Source: Clusia tigrina | Taxonomy: Eukaryota > Arthropoda > Insecta > Diptera > Clusiidae | Length of the DNA stretch: 64,000 bases | NCBI GenBank assembly: GCA_920105625.2 | Contig: OV050030.1 | Location: forward strand, 191,575,887-191,639,886 | Reading direction: 5' to 3' | Shown: positions 9,574 through 22,863 of the stretch, in pieces | How the letters are laid out: each line of letters starts with the position of its first letter | Position numbering within the stretch: position 1 is the stretch's first letter | Notes under the pieces: generated by a model | Databases searched by the model: none | Seen by the model: only the letters and a program-made list of their open reading frames with translations | Told to the model about the DNA's origin: nothing | Position numbers and translations under genes: made by a program

Positions 9574-11504
9574 GTGCTTTATTGTCACAAAATTTCAAGG
9601 TTTTATGACGCTCCAGTAAAAATTTACAAGCTTTTGAATGTTGCAAACTTTGATAGGTGTAGTACGCACGGAACAAAGGAGTCAGAGCCATTGGAAGTGT
9701 TTCAATTTGGACTCAAGGGTAGCATAGCTATGACCGATAGCTTAAATTGACAAGGGGCATGAGTGCTTTATTGTCACAAAATTTCAAGGTTTTATGGCGC
9801 TCCAGTAAAAAGTTACAAGCAATTGAATGCTGCACATTTTGATAGGTGTAGTATGCACGGAAAAAAGGAGTTAGAGCCATTGGATGCTTTATCAGTGTTT
9901 CAATTTGGACTCAAAGGTAGCATAGCTATGATCGATAGCTTAAATTGACAAGGGGCATGAGTGCTTTATTGTCACAAAATTTCAAGCTTTTATGACGCTC
10001 CAGTAAAAAGTTACAAGCTTTTGAATGTTGCAAACTTTGATACGTGTAGTACGCACGGAAAAAAGGACTCAGAGCCATTGGAAGATTTATCAGTGTTTCA
10101 ATTTGGACTCAAGGGTAGCATAGCTATGACCGATAGCTTAAATTGACAAGGGGCGCGAGTGCTTTATTGTCACAAGATTTCAAGGTTTTATGACGCTCCA
10201 GTAAAATTTTTCAAGCTTTTGAATGTTGCAAACTTTGATAGGTGTAGTACGCACGAAACAAAGGAGTCAGAGCCATTGGAAGTGTTTCAATTTGGACTCA
10301 AGGGTAGCATAGCTATGACCGATAGCTTAAATTGACAAGGGGCATGAGTGCTTTATTGTCACAAAATTTCAAGGTTTTATGACGCTCCATTAAAAAGTTA
10401 CAAGCTTTTGAATGTTGCAAACTTTGATAGGTGTAGTACGCACGGAAAAAAGGACTCAGAGCCATTGGAAGATTTATCAGTGTTTCAATTTGGACTCAAG
10501 GGTAGCATAGTTATGACCGATAGCTTAAATTGACAAGGGGCATGAGTGCTTTATTGTCACAAAATTTCAAGGCTTTATTACTCTCCAGTAAAAAGTTACA
10601 AGCTTTTGAATGTTGCAAACTTTGATAGGTGTAGTACGCACGGAAAAAAGTAGTTAGAACCATTGGATGCTTTATCAGTGTTTCAATTTGGACTCAAGGG
10701 TAGCATAGCTATGACCGATAGCTTAAATTGACAAGGGGCATGAGTGCTTTATTGTCACAAAATTTCAAGGTTTTATGATGCTCCAGTAGAAAGTTACAGG
10801 CATTTGAATGTTGCAAACTTTGATACGCACCGTGTAGAAGTTTGGTCCATTGGAAGCTTTATCAGTGTTTCAATTTTTACTCAAGGGTAGCATAGCTATG
10901 ACCGATAGCTTAAATTGACAAGGGGCATGATTGCTTTATTGTCACAAAATTTCAAGGTTTTATGACGCTCCAGTAAAAATTTAGAAGCTCTTGAATGTTG
11001 CAAACTTTGATAGGTGTAGTACGCACGGAAAAAAGGAGTCAGAGCCATTGGAAGTGTTTCAATTTGGACTCAAGGGTAGCATAGCTCTGACCGATAGCTT
11101 AAATTGACAAGGGGCATGAGTGCTTTATTGTCACAAAATTTCAAGGTTTTATGACTCTCCAGTAAAAAGTTACAAGCTTTTGAATGTTGCAAACTTTGAT
11201 AGGTGTAGTACGCACGGAAAAAAGGAGTTAGAACCATTGGATGCTTTATCAGTGTTTCAATTTGGACTCGAGGGTAGCATAGCTATGACCGATAGCTTAA
11301 ATTTACAAGGGGCATGAGTGCTTTATTGTCACAAAATTTCAAGGTTTTATGACGCTCCAGTAGAAAGTTACAGGCATTTGAATGTTGCAAACTTTGATAC
11401 GCACCGTGTAGAAGTTTGGTCCATTGGAAGTTTTATCAGTGTTTTAATTTTGACTTAAGGGTACCATAGCTATGACCGATAGCTTAAATTGACAAGGGGC
11501 ACGA
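9574..11504. repeat. 1931-bp 10-unit repeat, copy 1
   Basis: Starts B 9574, A 9763, A 9961, B 10159, A 10348, A* 10546, C 10744, B 10931, A 11120, C 11318. Diagnostic units are B with GGAACAAAGG, A with TATGGCGCTCC and TATGCACGG, A with CAAGCTTTTATGAC and GATACGTGTAG, and B with GTAAAATTTTTCAAGC. Each has a counterpart exactly 1931 bp downstream through unit 12477. The open frames at 9763, 9961 and 10348 recur at 11694, 11892 and 12279. Confidence 0.92.
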
Positions 11505-12861
11505 GTGCTTTATTGTCACAAAATTTCAAGGTTTTATGACGCTCCAGTAAAAATTTACAAGCTTTTGAATGTTGCAAACTTTGATAGGTGTAGTACGCAC
11601 GGAACAAAGGAGTCAGAGCCATTGGAAGTGTTTCAATTTGGACTCAAGGGTAGCATAGCTATGACCGATAGCTTAAATTGACAAGGGGCATGAGTGCTTT
11701 ATTGTCACAAAATTTCAAGGTTTTATGGCGCTCCAGTAAAAAGTTACAAGCATTTGAATGCTGCAAATTTTGATAGGTGTAGTATGCACGGAAAAAAGGA
11801 GTTAGAGCCATTGGATGCTTTATCAGTGTTTCAATTTGGACTCAAATGTAGCATAGCTATGATCGATAGCTTAAATTGACAAGGGGCATGAGTGCTTTAT
11901 TGTCACAAAATTTCAAGCTTTTATGACGCTCCAGTAAAAAGTTACAAGCTTTTGAATGTTGCAAACTTTGATACGTGTAGTACGCACGGAAAAAAGGACT
12001 CAGAGCCATTGGAAGATTTATCAGTGTTTCAATTTGGACTCAAGGGTAGCATAGCTATGACCGATAGCTTAAATTGACAAGGGGCACGAGTGCTTTATTG
12101 TCACAAAATTTCAAGGTTTTATGACGCTCCAGTAAAATTTTTCAAGCTTTTGAATGTTGCAAACTTTGATAGGTGTAGTACGCACGAAACAAAGGAGTCA
12201 GAGCCATTGGAAGTGTTTCAATTTGGACTCAAGGGTAGCATAGCTATGACCGATAGCTTAAATTGACAAGGGGCATGAGTGCTTTATTGTCACAAAATTT
12301 CAAGGTTTTATGACGCTCCATTAAAAAGTTACAAGCTTTTGAATGTTGCAAACTTTGATAGGTGTAGTACGCACGGAAAAAAGGACTCAGAGCCATTGGA
12401 AAATTTATCAGTGTTTCAATTTGGACTCAAGGGTAGCATAGCTATGACCGATAGCTTAAATTGACAAGGGGCATGAGTGCTTTATTGTCACAAAATTTCA
12501 AGGTTTTATTACTCTCCAGTAAAAAGTTACAAGCTTTTGAATGTTGCAAACTTTGATAGGTGTAGTACGCACGGAAAAAAGTAGTTAGAACCATTGGATG
12601 CTTTATCAGTGTTTCAATTTGGACTCAAGGGTAGCATAGCTATGACCGATAGCTTAAATTGACAAGGGGCATGAGTGCTTTATTGTCACAAAATTTCAAG
12701 GTTTTATGACGCTCCAGTAGAAAGTTACAGGCATTTGAATGTTGCAAACTTTGATACGCACCGTGTAGAAGTTTGGTCCATTGGAAGTTTTATCAGTGTT
12801 TCAATTTTGACTCAAGGGTAGCATATCTATGATCGATAGCTTAAATTGACGAGGGGCATGA
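11505..12861. repeat. 1931-bp repeat, partial copy 2 (7 of 10 units)
   Basis: Starts B 11505, A 11694, A 11892, B 12090, A 12279, A* 12477, C 12675. It matches 9574-10930 unit by unit with a few differences (GCATTTGAATGCTGC versus GCAATTGAATGCTGC; GGAAAATTTATC at 12400). It ends where a D unit at 12862 replaces the expected B. Confidence 0.9.
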
Positions 12862-13257
12862 GTGCTTTATTGTCACAAAATTTCAAGGTTTTATGACGCT
12901 CCAGTAAAAAGTTACAAGCTTTTGAATGTTGCAAACTTTGATAGGTGTAGTACCACGGAAAAAAGGAGTCAGAGCCATTGGAAGATTTATCAGTGTTTCA
13001 ATTTGGACTCAAGGGTAGCATATCTATGATCGATAGCTTAAATTGACAAGGGGCATGCGTGCTATATTGTCACGAAAATTTCAAGGTTTTATGACGCTCC
13101 AGTAAAAAGTTACAAGCATTTGAATGCTGCAAATTTTGATAGGTGTAGTACGCACGGAAAAAAGGAGTTAGAGCCATTGGATGCTTTATCAGTGTTTCAA
13201 TTTGGACTCAAGGGTAGCATAGCTATGATCGATAGCTTAAATTGACAAGGGGCATGA
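12862..13257. repeat. D and A+ units: relic of the 8-unit repeat
   Basis: The D(12862) to A+(13059) junction is the hallmark of the 1543-bp repeat, here isolated inside a different order. A+ again ends ATGATCGATAGC and is followed by a B with AAAATGG, as at 3216 and 8415. The same three-unit exit therefore occurs three times. This points to transfer of a block from the first zone rather than independent origin. Confidence 0.85.
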
Positions 13258-14407
13258 GTGCTTTATTGTCACAAAATTTCAAGGTTTTATGACGCTCCAG
13301 TAAAAAGTTACAAGCTTTTGAATGTTGCAAACTTTGATAGGTGTAGTACGCACGGAAAAATGGAGTCAGAGCCATTGGAAGTGTTTCAATTTGGACTCAA
13401 GGGTAGCATAGCTATGACCGATAGCTTAAATTGACAAGGGGCATGAGTGCTTTATTGTCACAAAATTTCAAGGTTTTATGACGCTCCATTAAAAAGTTAC
13501 AAGCTTTTGAATGTTGCAAACTTTGATAGGTGTAGTACGCACGGAAAAAAGGACTCAGAGCCATTGGAAGATTTATCAGTGTTTCAATTTGGACTCAAGG
13601 GAAGCATAGCTATGACCGATAGCTTAAATTAACAAGGGGCATGCGTGCTTTATTGTCACAAAATTTAAAGGTTTTATGGCGCTCCAGAAAAAAGTTTACA
13701 AGCATTTGAATGTTGCAAACTTTGATACGCACCGTGTAGAAGTTTGGTCCATTGGTAGGTTTATCAGTGTTTCAATTTTGACCCAAGCGTAGCATTTCTA
13801 TGACCGATAGCTTAGATTGACAAGAGGCACGAGCACTTTATTGTCACAAAATTTCAAGGTTTTATGACGCTCCAGTAAAAAGTTACAAGCTTTTGAATGT
13901 TGCAAACTTTGATAGGTGTAGTACGCACGGAAAAATGGAGTCAGAGCCATTGGAAGTGTTTCAATTTGGACTCAAGGGTAGCATAGCTATGACCGATAGC
14001 TTAAATTGACAAGGGGCATGAGTGCTTTATTGTCACAAAATTTCAAGGTTTTATGACGCTCCATTAAAAAGTTACAAGCTTTTGAATGTTGCAAACTTTG
14101 ATAGGTGTAGTACGCACGGAAAAAAGGACTCAGAGCCATTGGAAGATTTATCAGTGTTTCAATTTGGACTCAAGGGAAGCATAGCTATGACCGATAGCTT
14201 AAATTAACAAGGGGCATGCGTGCTTTATTGTCACAAAATTTAAAGGTTTTATGGCGCTCCAGAAAAAAGTTTACAAGCATTTGAATGTTGCAAACTTTGA
14301 TACGCACCGTGTAGAAGTTTGGTCCATTGGTAGGTTTATCAGTGTTTCAATTTTGACCCAAGCGTAGCATATCTATGACCGATAGCTTAGATTGACAAGA
14401 GGCACGA
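13258..14407. repeat. 575-bp trimer B-A-C', tandem duplicate
   Basis: Copy 1 is B 13258, A 13447, C' 13645; copy 2 is B 13833, A 14022, C' 14220. Lengths are 189+198+188. Both B units have AAAATGGAGTC, both A units have CTCCATTAAAAAG and AAGGGAAGC, and both C' units have AAGCGTAGC. The first C' reads GCATTTCTATG where the second reads GCATATCTATG. Confidence 0.92.
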
Positions 14408-15366
14408 GCACTTTATTGTCACAAAATTTCAAGGTTTTATGACGCTCCAGTAAAAAGTTACAAACATTTGAATGTAGCAAATTTTGATAGGTGTAGTACG
14501 CACGGAAAAAAGGAGTTAGAACCATTGGATGCTTTATCAGTGTTTCAATTTGGACTCAAGGGTAGCATAGCTATGACCGATAGCTTAAATTGACAAGGGG
14601 CATGAGTGCTTTATTGTCACAAAATTTCAAGGTTTTATGACGCTCCAGTAGAAAGTTACAGGCATTTGAATGTTGCAAACTTTGATACGCACCGTGTAGA
14701 AGTTTGGTCCATTGGAAGCTTTATCAGTGTTTCAATTTTTACTCAAGGGTAGCATAGCTATGACCGATAGCTTAAATTGACAAGGGGCATGATTGCTTTA
14801 TTGTCACAAAATTTCAAGGTTTTATGACGCTCCAGTAAAAATTTAGAAGCTTTTGAATGTTGCAAACTTTGATAGGTGTAGTACGCACGGAAAAAAGGAG
14901 TCAGAGCCATTGGAAGTGTTTCAATTTGGACTCAAGGGTAGCATAGCTCTGACCGATAGCTTAAATTGACAAGGGGCATGAGTGCTTTATTGTCACAAAA
15001 TTTCAAGGTTTTATGACTCTCCAGTAAAAAGTTACAAGCTTTTGAATGTTGCAAACTTTGATAGGTGTAGTACGCACGGAAAAAAGGAGTTAGAACCATT
15101 GGATGCTTTATCAGTGTTTCAATTTGGACTCAAGGGTAGCATAGCTATGACCGATAGCTTAAATTGACAAGGGGCATGAGTGCTTTATTGTCACAAAATT
15201 TCAAGGTTTTATGACGCTCCAGTAGAAAGTTACAGGCATTTGAATGTTGCAAACTTTGATACGCACCGTGTAGAAGTTTGGTCCATTGGAAGTTTTATCA
15301 GTGTTTTAATTTTGACTCAAGGGTACCATAGCTATGACCGATAGCTTAAATTGACAAGGGGCACGA
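14408..15366. repeat. Five units A-C-B-A-C leading into the 11-unit repeat
   Basis: Starts A 14408, C 14606, B 14793, A 14982, C 15180. The B-A-C trimer at 14793-15366 (574 bp) is the same one found at 16328-16901 and 16902-17475: B has ATTTAGAAGC, A has TATGACTCTCC, C has TGTTTTAATTTTGAC and GGTACCATAGC. Confidence 0.88.
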
Positions 15367-17475
15367 GTGCTTTATTGTCACAAAATTTCAAGGTTTTATG
15401 ACGCTCCAGTAAAAATTTACAAGCTTTTGAATGTTGCAAACTTTGATAGGTGTAGTACGCACGGAACAAAGGAGTCAGAGCCATTGGAAGTGTTTCAATT
15501 TGGACTCAAGGGTAGCATAGCTATGACCGATGGCTTAAATTGACAAGGGGCATGAGTGCTTTATTGTCACAAAATTTCAAGGTTTTATATCGCTCCAGTA
15601 AAAAGTTACAAGCATTTGAATGCTGCAAATTTTGATAGGTGTAGTATGCACGGAAAAAAGGAGTTAGAGCCATTGGATGCTTTATCAGTGTTTCAATTTG
15701 GACTCAAAGGTAGCATAGCTATGATCGATAGCTTAAATTGACAAGGGGCATGAGTGCTTTATTGTCACAAAATTTCAAGCTTTTATGACGCTCCAGTAAA
15801 AAGTTACAAGCTTTTGAATGTTGCAAACTTTGATAGGTGTAGTACGCACGGAAAAAAGGACTCAGAGCCATTAGAAGATTTATCAGTGTTTCAATTTGGA
15901 CTCAAGGGTAGCATAGCTATGACCGATAGCTTAAATTGACAAGGGGCATGATTGCTTTATTGTCACAAAATTTCAAGGTTTTATGACGCTCCAGTAAAAA
16001 GTTACAAGCTTTTGAATGTTGCAAACTTTGATAGGTGTAGTACGCACGGAAAAAAGGAGTCAGAGCCATTGGAAGTGTTTCAATTTGGACTCAAGGGTAG
16101 CATAGCTATGACCGATAGCTTAAATTGACAAGGGGCATGAGTGCTTTATTGTCACAAAATTTCAAGGTTTTATGACGCTCCAGTAGAAAGTTACAGGCAT
16201 TTGAATGTTGCAAACTTTGATACGCACCGTGTAGAAGTTTGGTCCATTGGAAGCTTTATCAGTGTTTCAATTTTTACTCAAGGGTAGCATAGCTATGACC
16301 GATAGCTTAAATTGACAAGGGGCATGATTGCTTTATTGTCACAAAATTTCAAGGTTTTATGACGCTCCAGTAAAAATTTAGAAGCTTTTGAATGTTGCAA
16401 ACTTTGATAGGTGTAGTACGCACGGAAAAAAGGAGTCAGAGCCATTGGAAGTGTTTCAATTTGGACTCAAGGGTAGCATAGCTCTGACCGATAGCTTAAA
16501 TTGACAAGGGGCATGAGTGCTTTATTGTCACAAAATTTCAAGGTTTTATGACTCTCCAGTAAAAAGTTACAAGCTTTTGAATGTTGCAAACTTTGATAGG
16601 TGTAGTACGCACGGAAAAAAGGAGTTAGAACCATTGGATGCTTTATCAGTGTTTCAATTTGGACTCAAGGGTAGCATAGCTATGACCGATAGCTTAAATT
16701 GACAAGGGGCATGAGTGCTTTATTGTCACAAAATTTCAAGGTTTTATGACGCTCCAGTAGAAAGTTACAGGCATTTGAATGTTGCAAACTTTGATACGCA
16801 CCGTGTAGAAGTTTGGTCCATTGGAAGTTTTATCAGTGTTTTAATTTTGACTCAAGGGTACCATAGCTATGACCGATAGCTTAAATTGACAAGGGGCACG
16901 AGTGCTTTATTGTCACAAAATTTCAAGGTTTTATGACGCTCCAGTAAAAATTTAGAAGCTTTTGAATGTTGCAAACTTTGATAGGTGTAGTACGCACGGA
17001 AAAAAGGAGTCAGAGCCATTGGAAGTGTTTCAATTTGGACTCAAGGGTAGCATAGCTATGACCGATAGCTTAAATTGACAAGGGGCATGAGTGCTTTATT
17101 GTCACAAAATTTCAAGGTTTTATGACTCTCCAGTAAAAAGTTACAAGCTTTTGAATGTTGCAAACTTTGATAGGTGTAGTATGCACGGAAAAAAGGAGTT
17201 AGAACCATTGGATGCTTTATCAGTGTTTCAATTTGGACTCAAGGGTAGCATAGCTATGACCGATAGCTTAAATTGACAAGGGGCATGAGTGCTTCATTGT
17301 CACAAAATTTTAAGGTTTTATGACGCTCCAGTAGAAAGTTACAGGCATTTGAATGTTGCAAACTTTGATACGCACCGTGTAGAAGTTTGGTCCATTGGAA
17401 GTTTTATCAGTGTTTTAATTTTGACTCAAGGGTACCATAGCTATGACCGATAGCTTAAATTGACAAGGGGCACGA
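15367..17475. repeat. 2109-bp 11-unit repeat, copy 1
   Basis: Starts B 15367, A 15556, A 15754, B 15952, C 16141, B 16328, A 16517, C 16715, B 16902, A 17091, C 17289. Copy 2 begins at 17476. The strongest markers are the B ending GACCGATGGC and the A with TATATCGCTCC, both repeated at exactly +2109. It contains an internal 574-bp tandem duplication (16328-16901 and 16902-17475). Confidence 0.92.
16328..17475. repeat. 574-bp trimer B-A-C, tandem duplicate
   Basis: Two adjacent B-A-C trimers of 189+198+187 bp share ATTTAGAAGC in B, TATGACTCTCC in A and TGTTTTAATTTTGAC with GGTACC in C. Differences include AGCTCTGACC versus AGCTATGACC in B, TACGCAC versus TATGCAC in A, and CTTCATTGTC in the second C. 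A third copy lies upstream at 14793-15366. Confidence 0.92.
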
Positions 17476-18249
17476 GTGCTTTATTGTCACAAAATTTCAA
17501 GGTTTTATGACGCTCCAGTAAAAATTTACAAGCTTTTGAATGTTGCAAACTTTGATAGGTGTAGTACGCACGGAACAAAGGAGTCAGAGCCATTGGAAGT
17601 GTTTCAATTTGGACTCAAGGGTAGCATAGCTATGACCGATGGCTTAAATTGACAAGGGGCATGAGTGCTTTATTGTCACAAAATTTCAAGGTTTTATATC
17701 GCTCCAGTAAAAAGTTACAAGCATTTGAATGCTGCAAATTTTGATAGGTGTAGTATGCACGGAAAAAAGGAGTTAGAGCCATTGGATGCTTTATCAGTGT
17801 TTCAATTTGGACTCAAAGGTAGCATAGCTATGATCGATAGCTTAAATTGACAAGGGGCATGAGTGCTTTATTGTCACAAAATTTCAAGCTTTTATGACGC
17901 TCCAGTAAAAAGTTACAAGCTTTTGAATGTTGCAAACTTTGATAGGTGTAGTACGCACGGAAAAAAGGACTCAGAGCCATTAGAAGATTTATCAGTGTTT
18001 CAATTTGGACTCAAGGGTAGCATAGCTATGACCGATAGCTTAAATTGACAAGGGGCATGATTGCTTTATTGTCACAAAATTTCAAGGTTTTATGACGCTC
18101 CAGTAAAAAGTTACAAGCTTTTGAATGTTGCAAACTTTGATAGGTGTAGTACGCACGGAAAAAAGGAGTCAGAGCCATTGGAAGTGTTTCAATTTGGACT
18201 CAAGGGTAGCATAGCTATGACCGATAGCATAAATTGACAAGGGGCATGA
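17476..18249. repeat. 2109-bp repeat, partial copy 2 (4 of 11 units)
   Basis: Starts B 17476, A 17665, A 17863, B 18061 match 15367-16140. The order then changes: an A unit starts at 18250 where copy 1 has C at 16141. The last B ends GATAGCATAAATTG, a T-to-A change that marks the B before the A in the next repeat type. This unit therefore seeds the following 7-unit repeat. Confidence 0.88.
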
Positions 18250-19595
18250 GTGCTTTATTGTCACAAAATTTCAAGGTTTTATGACTCTCCAGTAAAAAGT
18301 TACAAGCTTTTGAATGTTGCAAACTTTGATAGGTGTAGTGCTCACGGAAAAAAGGAGTTAGAACCATTGGATGCTTTATCAGTGTTTCAATTTGGACTCA
18401 AGGGTAGCATAGCTATGACCGATAGCTTAAATTGACAAGGGGCATGAGTGCTTTATTGTCACAAAATTTCAAGGTTTTATGACGCTCCAGTAGAAAGTTA
18501 CAGGCATTTGAATGTTGCAAACTTTGATACGCACCGTGCAGAAGTTTGGTCCATTGGAAGCTTTATCAGTGTTTCAATTTGGTCTCAAGGGTAGCATAGC
18601 TATGACCGATAGCTTAAATTGACAAGGGGCATGAGTGCTTTATTGTCACAAAATTTCAAGGTTTTATGACGCTCCAGTAAAAAGTTACAAGCTTTTGAAT
18701 GTTGCAAACTTTGATAGGTGTAGTACGCACGGAAAAAAGGAGTTAAAACCATTGGATGCTTTATCAGTGTTTCAATTTGGACTCAAGGGTAGCATAGCTA
18801 TGACCAATAGCTTAAATTGACAAGGGGCATGAGTGCTTTATTGTCACAAAATTTCAAGGTTTTATGACGCTCCAGTAGAAAGTTACAGGCATTTGAATGT
18901 TGCAAACTTTGATACGCACCGTGTAGAAGTGTGGTCCATTGGAAGCTTTATCAGTGTTTCAATTTTGACTCAAGGGTAGCATAGCTATGACCGATAGCTT
19001 AAATTGACAAGGGGCACGAGTGCTTTATTGTCACAAAATTTCAAGGTTTTATGACGCTCCAGTAAAATTTTTCAAGCTTTTGAATGTTGCAAACTTTGAT
19101 AGGTGTAGTACGCACGAAACAAAGGAGTCAGAGCCATTGGAAGTGTTTCAATTTGGACTCAAGGGTAGCATAGCTATGACCGATAGCTTAAATTGACAAG
19201 GGGCATGAGTGCTTTATTGTCACAAAATTTCAAGGTTTTATGACACTCCATTAAAAAGTTACAAGCTTTTGAATGTTGCAAACTTTGATAGGTGTAGTAC
19301 GCACGGAAAAAAGGACTCAGAGCCATTGGAAGATTTATCAGTGTTTCAATTTGGACTCAAGGGTAGCATAGCTATGACCGATAGCTTAAATTGACAAGGG
19401 GCATGATTGCTTTATTGTCACAAAATTTCAAGGTTTTATGACGCTCCAGTAAAAATTTACAAGCTTTTGAATGTTGCAAACTTTTATAGGTGTAGTACGC
19501 ACGGAAAAAAGGAGTCAGAGCCATTGGAAGTGTTTCAATTTGGACTCAAGGGTAGCATAGCTATGACCGATAGCATAAATTGACAAGGGGCATGA
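18250..19595. repeat. 1346-bp 7-unit higher-order repeat, copy 1
   Basis: Order A 18250, C 18448, A 18635, C 18833, B 19020, A 19209, B 19407 (198+187+198+187+189+198+189 = 1346). Markers are GTGCTCACGG in the first A, TTGGTCTCAAGG in the first C, GAAGTGTGG in the second C, TATGACACTCC in the third A, and CTTTTATAGG with GATAGCATAAATTG in the last B. Comparing copies by eye, the only difference noticed is CGTGCAG (copy 1) versus CGTGTAG. Confidence 0.94.
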
Positions 19596-20941
19596 GTGCT
19601 TTATTGTCACAAAATTTCAAGGTTTTATGACTCTCCAGTAAAAAGTTACAAGCTTTTGAATGTTGCAAACTTTGATAGGTGTAGTGCTCACGGAAAAAAG
19701 GAGTTAGAACCATTGGATGCTTTATCAGTGTTTCAATTTGGACTCAAGGGTAGCATAGCTATGACCGATAGCTTAAATTGACAAGGGGCATGAGTGCTTT
19801 ATTGTCACAAAATTTCAAGGTTTTATGACGCTCCAGTAGAAAGTTACAGGCATTTGAATGTTGCAAACTTTGATACGCACCGTGTAGAAGTTTGGTCCAT
19901 TGGAAGCTTTATCAGTGTTTCAATTTGGTCTCAAGGGTAGCATAGCTATGACCGATAGCTTAAATTGACAAGGGGCATGAGTGCTTTATTGTCACAAAAT
20001 TTCAAGGTTTTATGACGCTCCAGTAAAAAGTTACAAGCTTTTGAATGTTGCAAACTTTGATAGGTGTAGTACGCACGGAAAAAAGGAGTTAAAACCATTG
20101 GATGCTTTATCAGTGTTTCAATTTGGACTCAAGGGTAGCATAGCTATGACCAATAGCTTAAATTGACAAGGGGCATGAGTGCTTTATTGTCACAAAATTT
20201 CAAGGTTTTATGACGCTCCAGTAGAAAGTTACAGGCATTTGAATGTTGCAAACTTTGATACGCACCGTGTAGAAGTGTGGTCCATTGGAAGCTTTATCAG
20301 TGTTTCAATTTTGACTCAAGGGTAGCATAGCTATGACCGATAGCTTAAATTGACAAGGGGCACGAGTGCTTTATTGTCACAAAATTTCAAGGTTTTATGA
20401 CGCTCCAGTAAAATTTTTCAAGCTTTTGAATGTTGCAAACTTTGATAGGTGTAGTACGCACGAAACAAAGGAGTCAGAGCCATTGGAAGTGTTTCAATTT
20501 GGACTCAAGGGTAGCATAGCTATGACCGATAGCTTAAATTGACAAGGGGCATGAGTGCTTTATTGTCACAAAATTTCAAGGTTTTATGACACTCCATTAA
20601 AAAGTTACAAGCTTTTGAATGTTGCAAACTTTGATAGGTGTAGTACGCACGGAAAAAAGGACTCAGAGCCATTGGAAGATTTATCAGTGTTTCAATTTGG
20701 ACTCAAGGGTAGCATAGCTATGACCGATAGCTTAAATTGACAAGGGGCATGATTGCTTTATTGTCACAAAATTTCAAGGTTTTATGACGCTCCAGTAAAA
20801 ATTTACAAGCTTTTGAATGTTGCAAACTTTTATAGGTGTAGTACGCACGGAAAAAAGGAGTCAGAGCCATTGGAAGTGTTTCAATTTGGACTCAAGGGTA
20901 GCATAGCTATGACCGATAGCATAAATTGACAAGGGGCATGA
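19596..20941. repeat. 1346-bp 7-unit higher-order repeat, copy 2
   Basis: Starts 19596, 19794, 19981, 20179, 20366, 20555, 20753, with the same order and marker variants as copy 1. The next repeat starts at the third unit of this order. Confidence 0.94.
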
Positions 20942-22863
20942 GTGCTTTATTGTCACAAAATTTCAAGGTTTTATGACGCTCCAGTAAAAAGTTACAAGCT
21001 TTTGAATGTTGCAAACTTTGATAGGTGTAGTACGCACGGAAAAAAGGAGTTAGAACCATTGGATGCTTTATCAGTGTTTCAATTTGGACTCAAGGGTAGC
21101 ATAGCTATGACCAATAGCTTAAATTGACAAGGGGCATGAGTGCTTTATTGTCACAAAATTTCAAGGTTTTATGACGCTCCAGTAGAAAGTTACAGGCATT
21201 TGAATGTTGCAAACTTTGATACGCACCGTGTAGAAGTGTGGTCCATTGGAAGCTTTATCAGTGTTTCAATTTTGACTCAAGGGTAGCATAGCTATGACCG
21301 ATAGCTTAAATTGACAAGGGGCACGAGTGCTTTATTGTCACAAAATTTCAAGGTTTTATGACGCTCCAGTAAAATTTTTCAAGCTTTTGAATGTTGCAAA
21401 CTTTGATAGGTGTAGTACGCACGAAACAAAGGAGTCAGAGCCATTGGAAGTGTTTCAATTTGGACTCAAGGGTAGCATAGCTATGACCGATAGCTTAAAT
21501 TGACAAGGGGCATGAGTGCTTTATTGTCACAAAATTTCAAGGTTTTATGACACTCCATTAAAAAGTTACAAGCTTTTGAATGTTGCAAACTTTGATAGGT
21601 GTAGTACGCACGGAAAAAAGGACTCAGAGCCATTGGAAGATTTATCAGTGTTTCAATTTGGACTCAAGGGTAGCATAGCTATGACCGATAGCTTAAATTG
21701 ACAAGGGGCATGATTGCTTTATTGTCACAAAATTTCAAGGTTTTATGACGCTCCAGTAAAAATTTACAAGCTTTTGAATGTTGCAAACTTTTATAGGTGT
21801 AGTACGCACGGAAAAAAGGAGTCAGAGCCATTGGAAGTGTTTCAATTTGGACTCAAGGGTAGCATAGCTATGACCGATAGCATAAATTGACAAGGGGCAT
21901 GAGTGCTTTATTGTCACAAAATTTCAAGGTTTTATGACGCTCCAGTAAAAAGTTACAAGCTTTTGAATGTTGCAAACTTTGATAGGTGTAGTACGCACGG
22001 AAAAAAGGAGTTAGAACCATTGGATGCTTTATCAGTGTTTCAATTTGGACTCAAGGGTAGCATAGCTATGACCAATAGCTTAAATTGACAAGGGGCATGA
22101 GTGCTTTATTGTCACAAAATTTCAAGGTTTTATGACGCTCCAGTAGAAAGTTACAGGCATTTGAATGTTGCAAACTTTGATACGCACCGTGTAGAAGTGT
22201 GGTCCATTGGAAGCTTTATCAGTGTTTCCATTTTGACTCAAGGGTAGCATAGCTATGACCGATAGCTTAAATTGACAAGGGGCACGAGTGCTTTATTGTC
22301 ACAAAATTTCAAGGTTTTATGACGCTCCAGTAAAATTTTTCAAGCTTTTGAATGTTGCAAACTTTGATAGGTGTAGTACGCACGAAACAAAGGAGTCAGA
22401 GCCATTGGAAGTGTTTCAATTTGGACTCAAGGGTAGCATAGCTATGACCGATAGCTTAAATTGACAAGGGGCATGAGTGCTTTATTGTCACAAAATTTCA
22501 AGGTTTTATGACGCTCCAGTAAAAAGTTACAAGCTTTTGAATGTTGCAAACTTTGATAGGTGTAGTACGCACGGAAAAAAGGCCTCAGAGCCATTGGAAG
22601 ATTTATCAGTGTTTCAATTTGGACTCAAGGGTAGCATAGCTATGACCGATAGCTTAAATTGACAAGGGGCATGATTGCTTTATTGTCACAAAATTTCAAG
22701 GTTTTATGACGCTCCAGTAAAAATTTACAAGCTTTTGAATGTTGCAAACTTTGATAGGTGTAGTACGCACGGAAAAAAGGAGTCAGAGCCATTGGAAGTG
22801 TTTCAATTTGGACTCAAGGGTAGCATAGCTATGACCGATAGCATAAATTGACAAGGGGCATGA
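20942..22863. repeat. 961-bp 5-unit derivative, two copies
   Basis: Starts A 20942, C 21140, B 21327, A 21516, B 21714, then A 21903, C 22101, B 22288, A 22477, B 22675. This is the 7-unit order minus its first A-C pair (385 bp), with GAAGTGTGG, AAAATTTTTCAAGC and TATGACACTCC retained. The second copy changes partway: A 22477 has GGCCTCAGAG and no TATGACACTCC, and B 22675 has TTTGATAGG instead of TTTTATAGG. Exchange with a different lineage is likely around 22.5 kb. Confidence 0.92.
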
